64,000 bases of DNA from Campylobacterales bacterium (lineage in GTDB: Bacteria; Campylobacterota; Campylobacteria; Campylobacterales; Sulfurimonadaceae): NCBI GenBank assembly GCA_026390115.1, contig JAPLGO010000012.1, positions 124,001-188,000 on the forward strand. Direction: 5' to 3'. Every line of letters begins with the position of its first letter. Position 1 is the first letter of the stretch. Both the position numbers and the translations under genes were made by a program. The notes below the pieces were generated by a model that was not told the DNA's origin, did no database searches, and saw nothing but the letters and a program-made list of their open reading frames with translations. Positions 18,418-27,247 of the stretch are shown piece after piece.

Positions 18418-19341
18418 TTACTCGTAATCTTTCCAATTACTTTTTTTAGTATCTGTGGGTACTTCTGTTTTTTTAGCCTGAAGCTTACTGTACATATCAA
18501 TAGCTATGAGAGGAGTAACATTATATTGCTTTGCTATCTGTGCAACTCCTGTAGTTGTTGTCAAATATTCCGCTTGTTTATCCTTGCTCCAACTATCAAT
18601 ACTATTAGCATCAAGCCCCATTCCTTTTGCAACAATATTTGCTATTTTAGTATCGGTTTCTTGTGAATACTTATTAGACTTATCAGCTTCAGTTTTTAAT
18701 TGATTCTTCTCAGCATTAATATTATTCATCTCTCGTTTCACATCCAATAGTGCAGAAGCATTTTCCATTTTTGACTGTGCTGTTGCTAATTTACTTGCTT
18801 GAGTATCTTTAGTATCATAGTGTGCATCAAGTTTTGCCATGGTTAAACCGTCTGCATTTTTTACAAGAGCAGGATTTGCAGCTTCAAACTCTTTCATATT
18901 TTTATAGCTTCCATTTACGGCTGTTTTAGTAGCTTCATCATTAAATTTAACCTGTGCTAAATCATCTTGTGTTTTCCAAGCATCTTTTAATTTATCTCTT
19001 GCCGTGGTCGTAGGATTGTAAAAACTCTCTAGTGCATCTGTCGCATTTTTCTGTGCCTCTTTTGGTACAGTTCTATCAAGTGAGTATGCATCTTTGAGAA
19101 AGCTCTTATCTACTTTCGCCTCAGTATCCGAAGTTTTTGCAGTATCAAGCTTAAACTGTTCGTTTTGTAGTTGGAGTGCTGTAAGTTCATCTTTTTTGGC
19201 TTGAGTATTTGCATCACGCATATCCTTACCTATACTCACAAACGCATCGCCAAAGTTTTTAGCAGCACTTCCAGTATCGCTTGTAACACTATTCATATTT
19301 ATAGCGGCTGTATTTCCCTTAAAAGCATCATACCATCCCAT
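18418..19341 (-). CDS. Phage virion (ejection-type) protein, helical
   Basis: 307 residues, almost entirely helical and charged, Ala/Lys/Asp/Thr rich, no membrane segment. It follows the portal gene with a TAATG overlap and AGGAG ribosome site, and precedes the giant gene. Genes in this position in short-tailed phages often encode internal head proteins that are injected with the DNA. No family recognised; role inferred from position and composition. Confidence 0.6.
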   Translation of the reverse strand: MGWYDAFKGNTAAINMNSVTSDTGSAAKNFGDAFVSIGKDMRDANTQAKKDELTALQLQNEQFKLDTAKTSDTEAKVDKSFLKDAYSLDRTVPKEAQKNATDALESFYNPTTTARDKLKDAWKTQDDLAQVKFNDEATKTAVNGSYKNMKEFEAANPALVKNADGLTMAKLDAHYDTKDTQASKLATAQSKMENASALLDVKREMNNINAEKNQLKTEADKSNKYSQETDTKIANIVAKGMGLDANSIDSWSKDKQAEYLTTTTGVAQIAKQYNVTPLIAIDMYSKLQAKKTEVPTDTKKSNWKDYE

Positions 19342-21212
19342 TATCTTACTCCTCTCATACTATCTAGTTGATTTTTATCTTGTTTTGCCTGTACCATCTG
19401 CTTACCGATAAGAGAGTTGCTAAAAGCTTTTTGTAAATCTATCTGATTTTTGTCAAGCATCGCTTTAGATTTTGTGTTATTAAGATTTGCTTGAGACTGC
19501 TTTAACATCATGTCAATATTTACATTTTTTGCTTTAAGCTGTGCGTTTTGCTGTGCCTCTGGTGAGTTTTGTTGCTGTGCGTCTCGTTGCTCTATTATCT
19601 GTCTTATTTTATTTGCACTAGGACTTTCACTATCTTTAAGTATATCAGGGATGAGATACTTCACAAGCTCAGGGTCGGTGCTTTGTAACACTTTTAGGAG
19701 TTCTACATTTTGGCGTAGTCGTTCACTGCTCATAGAGTTTGACTTTGGTTTAGCACTAAAAATCAAATCATACTTTCCAACATTTATACCATTGGAAACT
19801 TTTGGTTTCATAGAACCATCCGCAAGATACTCAAACTCTGTACCGCCATTTTCATTGCGTACCGCTTCATTCATAGTGATATAGTCTTGCATGTAATCTT
19901 CATCTATCACGCTGATAACTCTTTGCGTGTCGTAATACTGCTCTATAAATTTAACCATCTTCTGAACGATTTTCTTTTGCAGATTGTCACTCGAACCAAA
20001 GAACCTACTAAGACCGACTAGCCCTGTTTGTATTCTCTGCTCTTGTCCTACACCACTCATACGATTGTTTGCAGTTCCTAACATCTCTTTGTTTGAGTTG
20101 AGGAGTTCACTAATTTGCTGTCGTCCATCTATGATGATATTTAATATCTGTTGTATTTGAACATTTTGTTTTATGTCTTTTATCCCGTTTATATCTTCAA
20201 CCATAACTGTTGAGTTATCAAGGCTATACTCTTCGTTAAAAGCTTCAATGTTCTCATCTACAAGAGCCGTTCTGTTGATAAGTGTCTTATTATTTGCCAT
20301 CATATTTTGAAGTCGAAGTTTTGCATAGTTTATATGATCTTGTATAGGCATGATGTCACGATACAATCCCCAGTATTTTATCTTCCCGATAAAGTCTCTA
20401 TTTAAAAACTCTATCTCATAAGGAAAACCATCAAAGTTAAAAGGGCTTTCATCTTGCAGAAGTATCGTTGTGTTACTCCAAAAACAGTAGAAGTATTTAT
20501 CTTTACTGCTTGCTTCATCAAACTCTCTGTACCATGTGTAAGCAAGTAAAACTCTTTTGCGAATAATTCTATCTGCATACAAATCATCATCAATAATACT
20601 AGACATAAAGTTCATATTATTTAATTCTGCTACTTTCTCTTTAGGAAAACCAAGCCCTAATAAATCATCTCTGTCTATCCAAAAACAGCGAGTGATATAT
20701 CTTGCATCATCATTATAGTTTTTCCCGCGGGAAAATGGGTCAAGATACATCTCTATAGAGGGAACTTGTTTTATCTCAACATCTTTATGCTCTCGCTCAA
20801 ACTCATCTTTATCTCCATTTACACCAATACTTAGTTCCGCTATAGCCACGCCCTCTATGCTTAACTCATTGTCAAGTGCATCTACTTCTATTTCATAGTC
20901 GCTCACTTGTGTGATTGCTTTTATAAGTGCATTGAGCATATCTGCACCTGTACGGTCACGCTGTTGTCGTCCAAAAAGGCGGATGTCTATCTCTCTCTCT
21001 TTTTTAAATCCTAAAATAGCATTGTTATGTTTAGAGATATTATTTTCATACTGCTCAGGTTGTCCACGATTTGCAAGGATTTGTTTAATGGTGCTGTCGA
21101 GCTGGTCACCATTATAATACTCTCTTACTTTTTTGCTAAAAAGTTTAGTTTCTTTAAAATGGAGAGAGGACTCTTTGAGCCAATCTATAAGGATTCGAGT
21201 ATTAGTAATCAT
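19341..21212 (-). CDS. P22-like portal protein
   Basis: 623 residues, dodecameric ring at the capsid vertex through which DNA is packed and ejected. Recognised by the N-terminal layout (EREIDIRLFGRQQRDRTGADMLNAL, GVAIAELSIGV) and the PSIEMYLDPFSRGKNYNDDARYI stretch typical of P22-type portals, then long helices and a Gln/Asn-rich C-terminal tail. Lies between a 96-residue head protein and the ejection-type gene. Confidence 0.82.
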   Translation of the reverse strand: MITNTRILIDWLKESSLHFKETKLFSKKVREYYNGDQLDSTIKQILANRGQPEQYENNISKHNNAILGFKKEREIDIRLFGRQQRDRTGADMLNALIKAITQVSDYEIEVDALDNELSIEGVAIAELSIGVNGDKDEFEREHKDVEIKQVPSIEMYLDPFSRGKNYNDDARYITRCFWIDRDDLLGLGFPKEKVAELNNMNFMSSIIDDDLYADRIIRKRVLLAYTWYREFDEASSKDKYFYCFWSNTTILLQDESPFNFDGFPYEIEFLNRDFIGKIKYWGLYRDIMPIQDHINYAKLRLQNMMANNKTLINRTALVDENIEAFNEEYSLDNSTVMVEDINGIKDIKQNVQIQQILNIIIDGRQQISELLNSNKEMLGTANNRMSGVGQEQRIQTGLVGLSRFFGSSDNLQKKIVQKMVKFIEQYYDTQRVISVIDEDYMQDYITMNEAVRNENGGTEFEYLADGSMKPKVSNGINVGKYDLIFSAKPKSNSMSSERLRQNVELLKVLQSTDPELVKYLIPDILKDSESPSANKIRQIIEQRDAQQQNSPEAQQNAQLKAKNVNIDMMLKQSQANLNNTKSKAMLDKNQIDLQKAFSNSLIGKQMVQAKQDKNQLDSMRGVR

Positions 21213-21220
21213 TTAAGTAC

Positions 21221-21511
21221 TTATGCAGTTAAAGCTGTAGTATCTATCGTATCTGTACCATCAGCATTTTTCTTTTTAGGCACAATAGTTGGAGTGAGTG
21301 GAGTCCAAGCATCATCTAAACTTTTTTGCTGTTTATCAAAGAGAGTATTTGCTCTATTATCTTTATTTACCTCATAATCAAACTGTTGCTTTTTTAGCTT
21401 ATTATTTTCTTTTGAATTTTCATAACTTCCCCATGCTCCAGCCAATGCACCAACTCCGCCTAAAATTCCACCTATACCGCCAGTGCCTAAGTTCTCATAC
21501 CATTCAGCCAT
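21221..21511 (-). CDS. Small glycine-zipper virion protein
   Basis: 96 residues. The N-terminal third is a glycine-rich hydrophobic helix (GTGGIGGILGGVGALAGAWG), able to insert in membranes; the rest is charged. Sits 8 bp before the portal gene. Similar small proteins accompany head-tail genes of short-tailed phages and may help DNA pass the host membrane; that role is inferred. Confidence 0.6.
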   Translation of the reverse strand: MAEWYENLGTGGIGGILGGVGALAGAWGSYENSKENNKLKKQQFDYEVNKDNRANTLFDKQQKSLDDAWTPLTPTIVPKKKNADGTDTIDTTALTA

Positions 21512-21513
21512 TA

Positions 21514-22101
21514 TTAAATCCTTTGATAATTTGATGTTATATTTTTTGCTCTCATTTTCTGCTCTGTTTTTAGCTTATTTTTCTCAGCGTCATAGAGCTT
21601 TATATAGTGAACACTCAAAACCCTCTCTTTTGTATTACGAGTAGGTTTTTCATGTATCTCACTTAAAAATAGAAGTCGTAAAGCTTTAAAATAAACTGTT
21701 GGTATCTCAATATCACAATTACTATTTGCTAACTCTTTTTGATACTTCAACACTAAAGTAGCACTACAATCTTTTGTAGGAAGTGGATGTATAAGTAACT
21801 TATCTTCACTAAATGTATATGTTTTATTTTTAACATTGCTATAAAAGTTTTCTATATCTACAAAATTGTAGTGGATATTTTCTACTCGTAAAGCCATATT
21901 TTTCAAAGGTGTCAAATCTAAGTAGTACGCATCAATACCCTCTTTTATAGCTATCACACGGCTAGTTATAAAATAAGGTAAATCAAATTGCAAAGCTATA
22001 TAAGCTCTTTGCAATTTTATAAGCAACTCTTCATCTTTCCAATGCTCACTCTTCTCTTGTAAATCAGAACGAGTTTGTAAGATAAAGTCGCTTGTTTTCA
22101 T
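21514..22101 (-). CDS. Head-tail adaptor-like protein
   Basis: 195 residues, starting MKTSDFILQTRSDLQEKSEHWKDEELLIKLQRAYIAL, a pattern seen in phage adaptor proteins that bind below the portal; the middle is beta-rich and the C-terminus helical. Placed between capsid and portal genes, as expected for a connector. The assignment is by pattern and position. Confidence 0.5.
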   Translation of the reverse strand: MKTSDFILQTRSDLQEKSEHWKDEELLIKLQRAYIALQFDLPYFITSRVIAIKEGIDAYYLDLTPLKNMALRVENIHYNFVDIENFYSNVKNKTYTFSEDKLLIHPLPTKDCSATLVLKYQKELANSNCDIEIPTVYFKALRLLFLSEIHEKPTRNTKERVLSVHYIKLYDAEKNKLKTEQKMRAKNITSNYQRI

Positions 22102-22103
22102 TT

Positions 22104-22535
22104 TTACTCACTCACTTCAGGTATTAAAGTCTCAGGTGTAACTTCAGGTATAACTCCGAAAGCTTCATCTACTTTTAGATCTTCAACAGGTGCAGTCTCT
22201 TTAATAGATACATCAGTGTCAGCTAAAGATGCTAAAGCAACTAAAAGCTCTTGATTAAGTCTTTCATTGTCAGCTTTCAGATTTATAATTTCATCTTCAA
22301 GTTCATTATGATTATCATCATTTTTAACATCTTCTTTTTTAAAAGCGATAGTATCTACCATAACAAACTCGCCAAAACCTTTTTTTACAAGATTAAAAGC
22401 AGTGACTTTATCTACGATAACAATATCTCCTTTTTTAAGAGTAGGCTTTGGACGAGCTAAGGAGGTATTAAATACCTTAGCCTTAGCTCCAACATATTTG
22501 ATAGCACTAAAGGGCGCATAATGTACAGTAGCCAT
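22104..22535 (-). CDS. Head-module protein of unknown function
   Basis: 143 residues from the ATG at 22535 (MATVHYAPFSAIKY), which lies 10 nt after the stop of the previous gene; an upstream in-frame extension to 22634 only overlaps that gene and is rejected. It contains a small beta domain (KKGDIVIVDKVTAFNLVKKG), an acidic coiled coil and a Pro/Val/Glu-rich tail. Possibly a head completion protein; no family recognised. Confidence 0.55.
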   Translation of the reverse strand: MATVHYAPFSAIKYVGAKAKVFNTSLARPKPTLKKGDIVIVDKVTAFNLVKKGFGEFVMVDTIAFKKEDVKNDDNHNELEDEIINLKADNERLNQELLVALASLADTDVSIKETAPVEDLKVDEAFGVIPEVTPETLIPEVSE

Positions 22536-22545
22536 CCCAATAGAC

Positions 22546-22935
22546 CTAGTTGTATTCTTGCTTAGAAACAGCAAGTTTTGCATACTCAACGGTAACAGTT
22601 GCACTTCCAGTTGCACTAGCAGAACCAACCACATCTATAACAATAGCCATAGATTGCGTAGCAGTAAGTTGACGGCTATTAAAACCGATACCTTTTACTG
22701 CATTTACAGTCGTTTGAGGAACAAAGCGAACTAAATCCCCCTCGATGCCAACGCTGATTTTATTATCAGCATTCGCAAAAGCAGTATCAACAGTAACATT
22801 TACATCCGTTACACGAAATCCCTCTGCAATACCCATAAAATCATAAGTCTTACCAACATCCGCACCAGTAACTACAAAAGATATAGTTCCACGATTTCTA
22901 ATTTCACGATTTTTTCTTTTAACTGTAACAGCCAT
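22546..22935 (-). CDS. Beta-rich virion protein, possible capsid decoration
   Basis: 129 residues; basic N-terminus (AVTVKRKNREIRNRG) followed by alternating beta strands rich in Val, Thr and Ala, without cysteines or membrane segments. Placed 10 bp after the major capsid gene, where decoration or stabilising proteins commonly sit. No family recognised. Confidence 0.55.
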   Translation of the reverse strand: MAVTVKRKNREIRNRGTISFVVTGADVGKTYDFMGIAEGFRVTDVNVTVDTAFANADNKISVGIEGDLVRFVPQTTVNAVKGIGFNSRQLTATQSMAIVIDVVGSASATGSATVTVEYAKLAVSKQEYN

Positions 22936-22945
22936 AACTTACTCC

Positions 22946-24109
22946 CTACTTACCAGTTGATGCAACAACAGCGATAACACCATAGTCTTTACCATCAAAG
23001 ATACTATCAGCGAGTATCCCATCATTCATACTTGCATCATATTTTGTTTTAGCAAAACCATATACTCTGTCAATACCCGCATTCATTCTACGAGGATCAT
23101 CTTTATCCGCCCAGTCATAATACGCTATCCCTTGGTCAACAACTATGTAACCAGCACCAGCACCTACTAAAAGGTTAATCTCTGTTTCTTGCCCTGCAGC
23201 ACCTGCATATTGAGTTAAATCACAAGACTTCACATTTCCAAAACCATTAAATTTTGATTTAGATGTTAAGATACCTGATTCACGGTCTGTTTGAGTTCCT
23301 ATATCTAGTAAAAGAACACCATCCCAAAGTCCTAATGCACCATTGAAAATCGGGTTTGTTTTACCACGCTCCGCAGCTTCTAAACGAGCCGCCGCCCAGT
23401 TCGCATCATTTTTAATATGTTTCGCTGTATTTGTACCAACGAACATAGCAAAATATTTAACTTCATCGTAAAAACCTATATTTTCATTTTGAGTTGTCAT
23501 AACTGGAATGATAGGTGGAACAGTTGGATTACCTGAAGCATCTAAACCTAGTAAAGCTCTGCTTTTTGCTTCCTCAACATCCGCAGTTGTAAGAACATCC
23601 AATTTTGTTAAATTTGCAGTGGTAGCATCACTATGATGTCCAGCAACAACAATATTTGTACAGTTGGCAGACCATGCTGAAAAAGCAATTTTGTCAAACT
23701 TTACAGTTCCCCAGTTCGTTAATTTTGTTTTTGAACGAGTTTTAAAAGTGCTTGCACTTCTTTGATTTACGATACTTTCAGTAGATGGAACAGCATGCTG
23801 AAATCTATCAATTTTTATAAACTGTTTAATAGACTTCATCTCTTCACTGCTTGCAGAAAAATCCACATTTCCAACAGCTCCACTCTCAATAAGTGCATCT
23901 TCCATCGCTACGCCAACAACACTCCCAAGTTCACATGTTTTTAAAACACTACGAATAACACTTGTTACATCATCCTCACTTGCAGCGATAAACGGCTGTA
24001 ACTTACTTTTTTTAGTAATATCCTTTGTAATACTACTGCTATACGCTACTCTTGTATCAGCATCAGATAAAAAATCTCCCGCTGACAATCCACTAAAAAC
24101 ATTTGGCAT
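22946..24109 (-). CDS. Major capsid protein, N4-gp56-like
   Basis: 387 residues from the ATG at 24109 (AAGGA 6 nt upstream); a GTG 39 nt further out is less likely. Family signs are the central stretch GTNTAKHIKNDANWAAARL and NPIFNGALGLWDGVLLLD, typical of the N4-gp56 / Phage_capsid_3 group. It forms the icosahedral shell. Upstream lie the scaffold gene, a 72-residue protein and a region of competing hairpins. Confidence 0.8.
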   Translation of the reverse strand: MPNVFSGLSAGDFLSDADTRVAYSSSITKDITKKSKLQPFIAASEDDVTSVIRSVLKTCELGSVVGVAMEDALIESGAVGNVDFSASSEEMKSIKQFIKIDRFQHAVPSTESIVNQRSASTFKTRSKTKLTNWGTVKFDKIAFSAWSANCTNIVVAGHHSDATTANLTKLDVLTTADVEEAKSRALLGLDASGNPTVPPIIPVMTTQNENIGFYDEVKYFAMFVGTNTAKHIKNDANWAAARLEAAERGKTNPIFNGALGLWDGVLLLDIGTQTDRESGILTSKSKFNGFGNVKSCDLTQYAGAAGQETEINLLVGAGAGYIVVDQGIAYYDWADKDDPRRMNAGIDRVYGFAKTKYDASMNDGILADSIFDGKDYGVIAVVASTGK

Positions 24110-24160
24110 ATCTTTTCCTTGTTTTTTTTTGTAATGTCGTAAAGACACTCCTTAAATTTT

Positions 24161-24254
24161 GCCTACCCCAGTATAGATAGTACATAGTAAAGCGACACAT
24201 TGGGGTGGGCTTCTTTACTATTACTACCTATATTGAAGTAGGGTAAAACCCTAC
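24161..24254 (-). promoter_or_regulatory. Competing hairpins upstream of the capsid gene
   Basis: Three stems on the transcribed strand. Stem C: GTAGGGT-TTT-ACCCTAC (24254-24238), perfect 7 bp. Stem B: 24232-24213 pairs with 24192-24172, about 19 of 21 positions. Stem A: 24210-24201 pairs with 24170-24161, 9 of 10. A and B interleave, so they exclude each other or form a pseudoknot. Such a layout could set scaffold-to-capsid ratio by attenuation or RNA processing. Confidence 0.5.
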
Positions 24255-24469
24255 AATCCTAAAGCTAGTTTTAAATTTCCATCTCCAAGTATCTCCATAC
24301 TTTTGGCAGCATCTTTATTTGACTTAATCATCTCCTGCACCTCTTCAAGACGCTGTTTATCTTTAAGTATTTTAAACGCACTTTCTATAGTGCGAACATC
24401 GTTTTGAATTTCCCACTCGCTTCTTTTACCTTTTTCACTCTTCTCTTCAGTTACTACATTATCATCCAT
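24251..24469 (-). CDS. Small helical protein between scaffold and capsid genes
   Basis: 72 residues, charged and helical, no cysteine or membrane helix. It ends GNLKLALGL, matching the last residues of the scaffold protein (EQLKKALGL). The shared tail suggests that both dock on the same site of the capsid protein; inference. 19 bp after the scaffold gene. Confidence 0.6.
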   Translation of the reverse strand: MDDNVVTEEKSEKGKRSEWEIQNDVRTIESAFKILKDKQRLEEVQEMIKSNKDAAKSMEILGDGNLKLALGL

Positions 24470-24488
24470 TTTATTCTCCTTTATTTAG

Positions 24489-25217
24489 TTACAGCCCTAA
24501 AGCTTTCTTTAATTGTTCGTCATGGGATGTTAATCCATGGTCAATATTTGCACTGTTAACACTCTGTTTTCTTGCATTGTTTACATTTGGAATATTTGGA
24601 GCTTTTTGTGTAGTGATATTTGTAGGGTTTGCAGATAAAAACTTTTTATAAGTGTTTTCATAAACATCTTGATAGGATTTAGAACCTTGAATTATTTTAT
24701 CTTGTTCAGATTTACTTAAATCATTTGTATAATAACTCAACATCTTTTCATGATTGTAATCAGGATATTTACTACTTACTTCCATAATCGCACTTTGACG
24801 CTCATAAACAAGCTCAAGCTCTTTTTTCTCTTCTTGAAGAGAAGTAATTTCTGTAGCCTTAGAGTGCTTTGTCACATACGCATTCGCTTTTGTAGCGACT
24901 AACTTCATATAAGCAGGTTTATCGCTGAACTCTAGCTCTTGTTCTGATTCGCTTAGTTCTGTTTCTAAGTTATCATAAAAAGCACTTGCATCTACAGTCT
25001 GAGACTCAAGTGCTTCAATTTGTGAGTCAATCTTTGCAATATCTTTATTAATAGAAAGTTGCTCTTGTGTTACAAGGATAGCAGTAGGCTTAACAACTTC
25101 AGCAGGTATTTCTTTATTTTCATCTGTAATAAGTTCAGCAGAAATCTCTGCGCTTTCATTCAGTCCTAAAATCTCTTGCATAGTATCTATAATACTCTCT
25201 TCTGTTTCGTTCCCCAT
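24489..25217 (-). CDS. Capsid scaffold protein
   Basis: 242 residues from the second ATG (25217), which has AAAGG at a good 7-nt distance; the first ATG at 25223 is too close. Acidic, coiled-coil rich protein (residues about 60-145) with a disordered Asn/Pro region and the C-terminal EQLKKALGL. Composition and position directly before the capsid gene are those of phage scaffolds. First gene behind late box copy 2. Confidence 0.7.
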   Translation of the reverse strand: MGNETEESIIDTMQEILGLNESAEISAELITDENKEIPAEVVKPTAILVTQEQLSINKDIAKIDSQIEALESQTVDASAFYDNLETELSESEQELEFSDKPAYMKLVATKANAYVTKHSKATEITSLQEEKKELELVYERQSAIMEVSSKYPDYNHEKMLSYYTNDLSKSEQDKIIQGSKSYQDVYENTYKKFLSANPTNITTQKAPNIPNVNNARKQSVNSANIDHGLTSHDEQLKKALGL

Positions 25218-25224
25218 AGTCATG

Positions 25225-25251
25225 CCTTTAAATATAAATATTATTTAAAGG
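25225..25251 (-). promoter_or_regulatory. Inverted repeat enclosing the scaffold ribosome site
   Basis: CCTTTAAATA (25225-25234) and TATTTAAAGG (25242-25251) form a perfect 10-bp dyad with a 7-nt loop. The mRNA copy of the first arm carries the AAAGG used for the scaffold start. Parallel to the element before the giant gene. Confidence 0.55.
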
Positions 25252-25273
25252 TATTGTATAGAGAAAAAAAGAG

Positions 25274-25295
25274 TTAAGTGGTATCTCAATTTGGT
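25274..25295 (-). promoter_or_regulatory. Phage late box, copy 2 (scaffold-capsid-portal operon)
   Basis: Identical 22 bp to copy 1, 56 bp before the scaffold start, with TATACAAT 13 bp downstream as a -10 candidate. Copies 1 and 2 also share the next 8 bp (CTCTTTTT). Confidence 0.75.
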
Positions 25296-25303
25296 AGTTT
25301 TAA

Positions 25304-27244
25304 TTAATATTCATAAACTTTATAAACTTCATTATAAAAACTATAGCTTGAATTCATTGCATAAATAGCTTTATCTTTGGTTACTATATTACTAGTATCT
25401 TGTGATAATAAATCAGGTGGAATAGGTGCATTTAGTAAACTATAAATACTATTTAAACTACCTGCAAGTTTCAAAAAGCTACTAAAAGATATATTACTTA
25501 TAGTTTCAGAAAACCCTATCTGCTCCGCTGCCGCCCATCCAGTCGCACCCTCTCCGTTTGCTATATAGGTAACATCCCAAGCACTTTCATAGGCGATATC
25601 ATAAACTTGTGATATACCAACGATGATGCCAGCAAGAGTTAAAGCCTGAGTTCCAAGTCCAGCAAACATTTGACCTTGAATACTCATACCGCCATATTTT
25701 GAAGTTACCGTTAGAGCAGCCATAGTAAGAGCTATCGGCAAAGGATTCCAAAAAAGTATAGAAAAGATAATTCCAGCTGCTACAATAACAACAATAAAAA
25801 CAGCTTCCAGCAGTTGTCCTAAGAGAGAACCACCTAGCCAACCACCACTTTTTTTAGCTTCTGAACCAAGATATACAGACATAAAAAGTAAATCCGAAAA
25901 AGCTTTTTTTGGCATACTTACAGCTACATTATATTTTAGATAACTCTTTTGAAATTTTGCAAAAAGTGATGAGTTTCCTGTTGTATAAAAAATATCATGT
26001 ACTGCTGAAAAACTCCCAAGATAAGTTACAAGAGAGGTAAAAATAAGCATCTCTCTTGTTGGCTCTATTGGTATGATACTTCCGCCAACCATCCCTTGAA
26101 ACGCTTCATTTTCTCTAGCAGCCGCATAAGAAGCTTTCACTCCTGCATATTGTGATGCAAAGGTGGATGCAAAAGCAGAAGAGGAGAGATATGCATAGTT
26201 TATTTTATTTATCAAAAGTGGAGTTATAAGAAGCGTTACTGGATTTGGTGTATAATCCCACTGACTCCCAAAGTTAAAATGAATGATATACTGATATCTC
26301 TTATAGATAACATCTTGCATCCCACCGCCTATTTCATCCCAAACATAATTTTGTTCTACTCTATCGGGAAGTGGAAGTATCTCTAGCGTTATACTGTTAA
26401 AACAAGCATCCAAATAGTTTGTATATACACCAAGCGTTTTAAATACTGCATGTAAGTTCTCGTTACCTATACCAACTTCTATACCATCTACTTGCTCATA
26501 AGTAATCGTAGTCGTATCAATTATCGGCTTTCCATCTGCATCCAAAACATTCTCTTTTATAAAAACAGGGTTTCCATCTGCATCCACAGTATGCGTATCT
26601 ACTAAATGCGTAATATAGGTATAGGTTCTTATCTCTTTGTTCGTTGGCAGTGCCGTAAATTTTAGAGTTGGAGCATAAGAGCCTATATCGCTTGAGATAT
26701 AATCCGCTGTATCTACATCAATATTTGGCTTAAGTTGGCGAAGTTGTGCAAGAGAGAGATTTGAAATAGATACTCCATCATGTTTTGCATCCACGATAAG
26801 AGAGAGAGCTATGCTATCTACTCCGTAGGGGGTTATGGAGTTTTGTATATTTTGCATCGCATTTTGTACAACAGTAGTATTACTAAAATCTAAGCTATTT
26901 TTAACACCTGATAAATCAACATAAAAATAGCTTACATTATCAAAGTTTGATACTAAATAATCATAATCCGCACCAATGGTTTTACAGAAGAGTTTTGTAT
27001 ATTTAAAATTTACAGAAGCATCACTAAAAAGTATAATCCTTTCATTTCCAAAAACTTCAACACCGTTGATATTTTTTTTAGCCATCAAGTCATTCCAGCT
27101 ATCACCAAAATAATTTATGCTTAGTCGTCCCCAGCACTCTTTAAAAGTTCTATAAAACTTAGAGTATTGTAAGTTTTCACTCATTATAGCAATCTTCATA
27201 GACTGATAAGGACTATTATTAACTAAGTATCTTATCTTTGCCAT
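25304..27244 (-). CDS. Large phage membrane-associated protein of unknown function
   Basis: 646 residues. The first 350 are soluble and beta-rich; residues about 395-540 hold several hydrophobic segments (LLGQLLEAVFIVVIVAAGIIFSILFW and following), and the tail is helical. Last gene of the tail-fibre/lysis operon, before late box copy 2. No family recognised. It could be a tail or injection component that contacts the host membrane. Confidence 0.65.
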   Translation of the reverse strand: MAKIRYLVNNSPYQSMKIAIMSENLQYSKFYRTFKECWGRLSINYFGDSWNDLMAKKNINGVEVFGNERIILFSDASVNFKYTKLFCKTIGADYDYLVSNFDNVSYFYVDLSGVKNSLDFSNTTVVQNAMQNIQNSITPYGVDSIALSLIVDAKHDGVSISNLSLAQLRQLKPNIDVDTADYISSDIGSYAPTLKFTALPTNKEIRTYTYITHLVDTHTVDADGNPVFIKENVLDADGKPIIDTTTITYEQVDGIEVGIGNENLHAVFKTLGVYTNYLDACFNSITLEILPLPDRVEQNYVWDEIGGGMQDVIYKRYQYIIHFNFGSQWDYTPNPVTLLITPLLINKINYAYLSSSAFASTFASQYAGVKASYAAARENEAFQGMVGGSIIPIEPTREMLIFTSLVTYLGSFSAVHDIFYTTGNSSLFAKFQKSYLKYNVAVSMPKKAFSDLLFMSVYLGSEAKKSGGWLGGSLLGQLLEAVFIVVIVAAGIIFSILFWNPLPIALTMAALTVTSKYGGMSIQGQMFAGLGTQALTLAGIIVGISQVYDIAYESAWDVTYIANGEGATGWAAAEQIGFSETISNISFSSFLKLAGSLNSIYSLLNAPIPPDLLSQDTSNIVTKDKAIYAMNSSYSFYNEVYKVYEY

Positions 27245-27247
27245 TTT

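Noticed and set aside
22536-22634. N-terminal extension of gene 22104
   Set aside because: Lies in the preceding gene in another frame; the ATG at 22535 follows that gene's stop directly.
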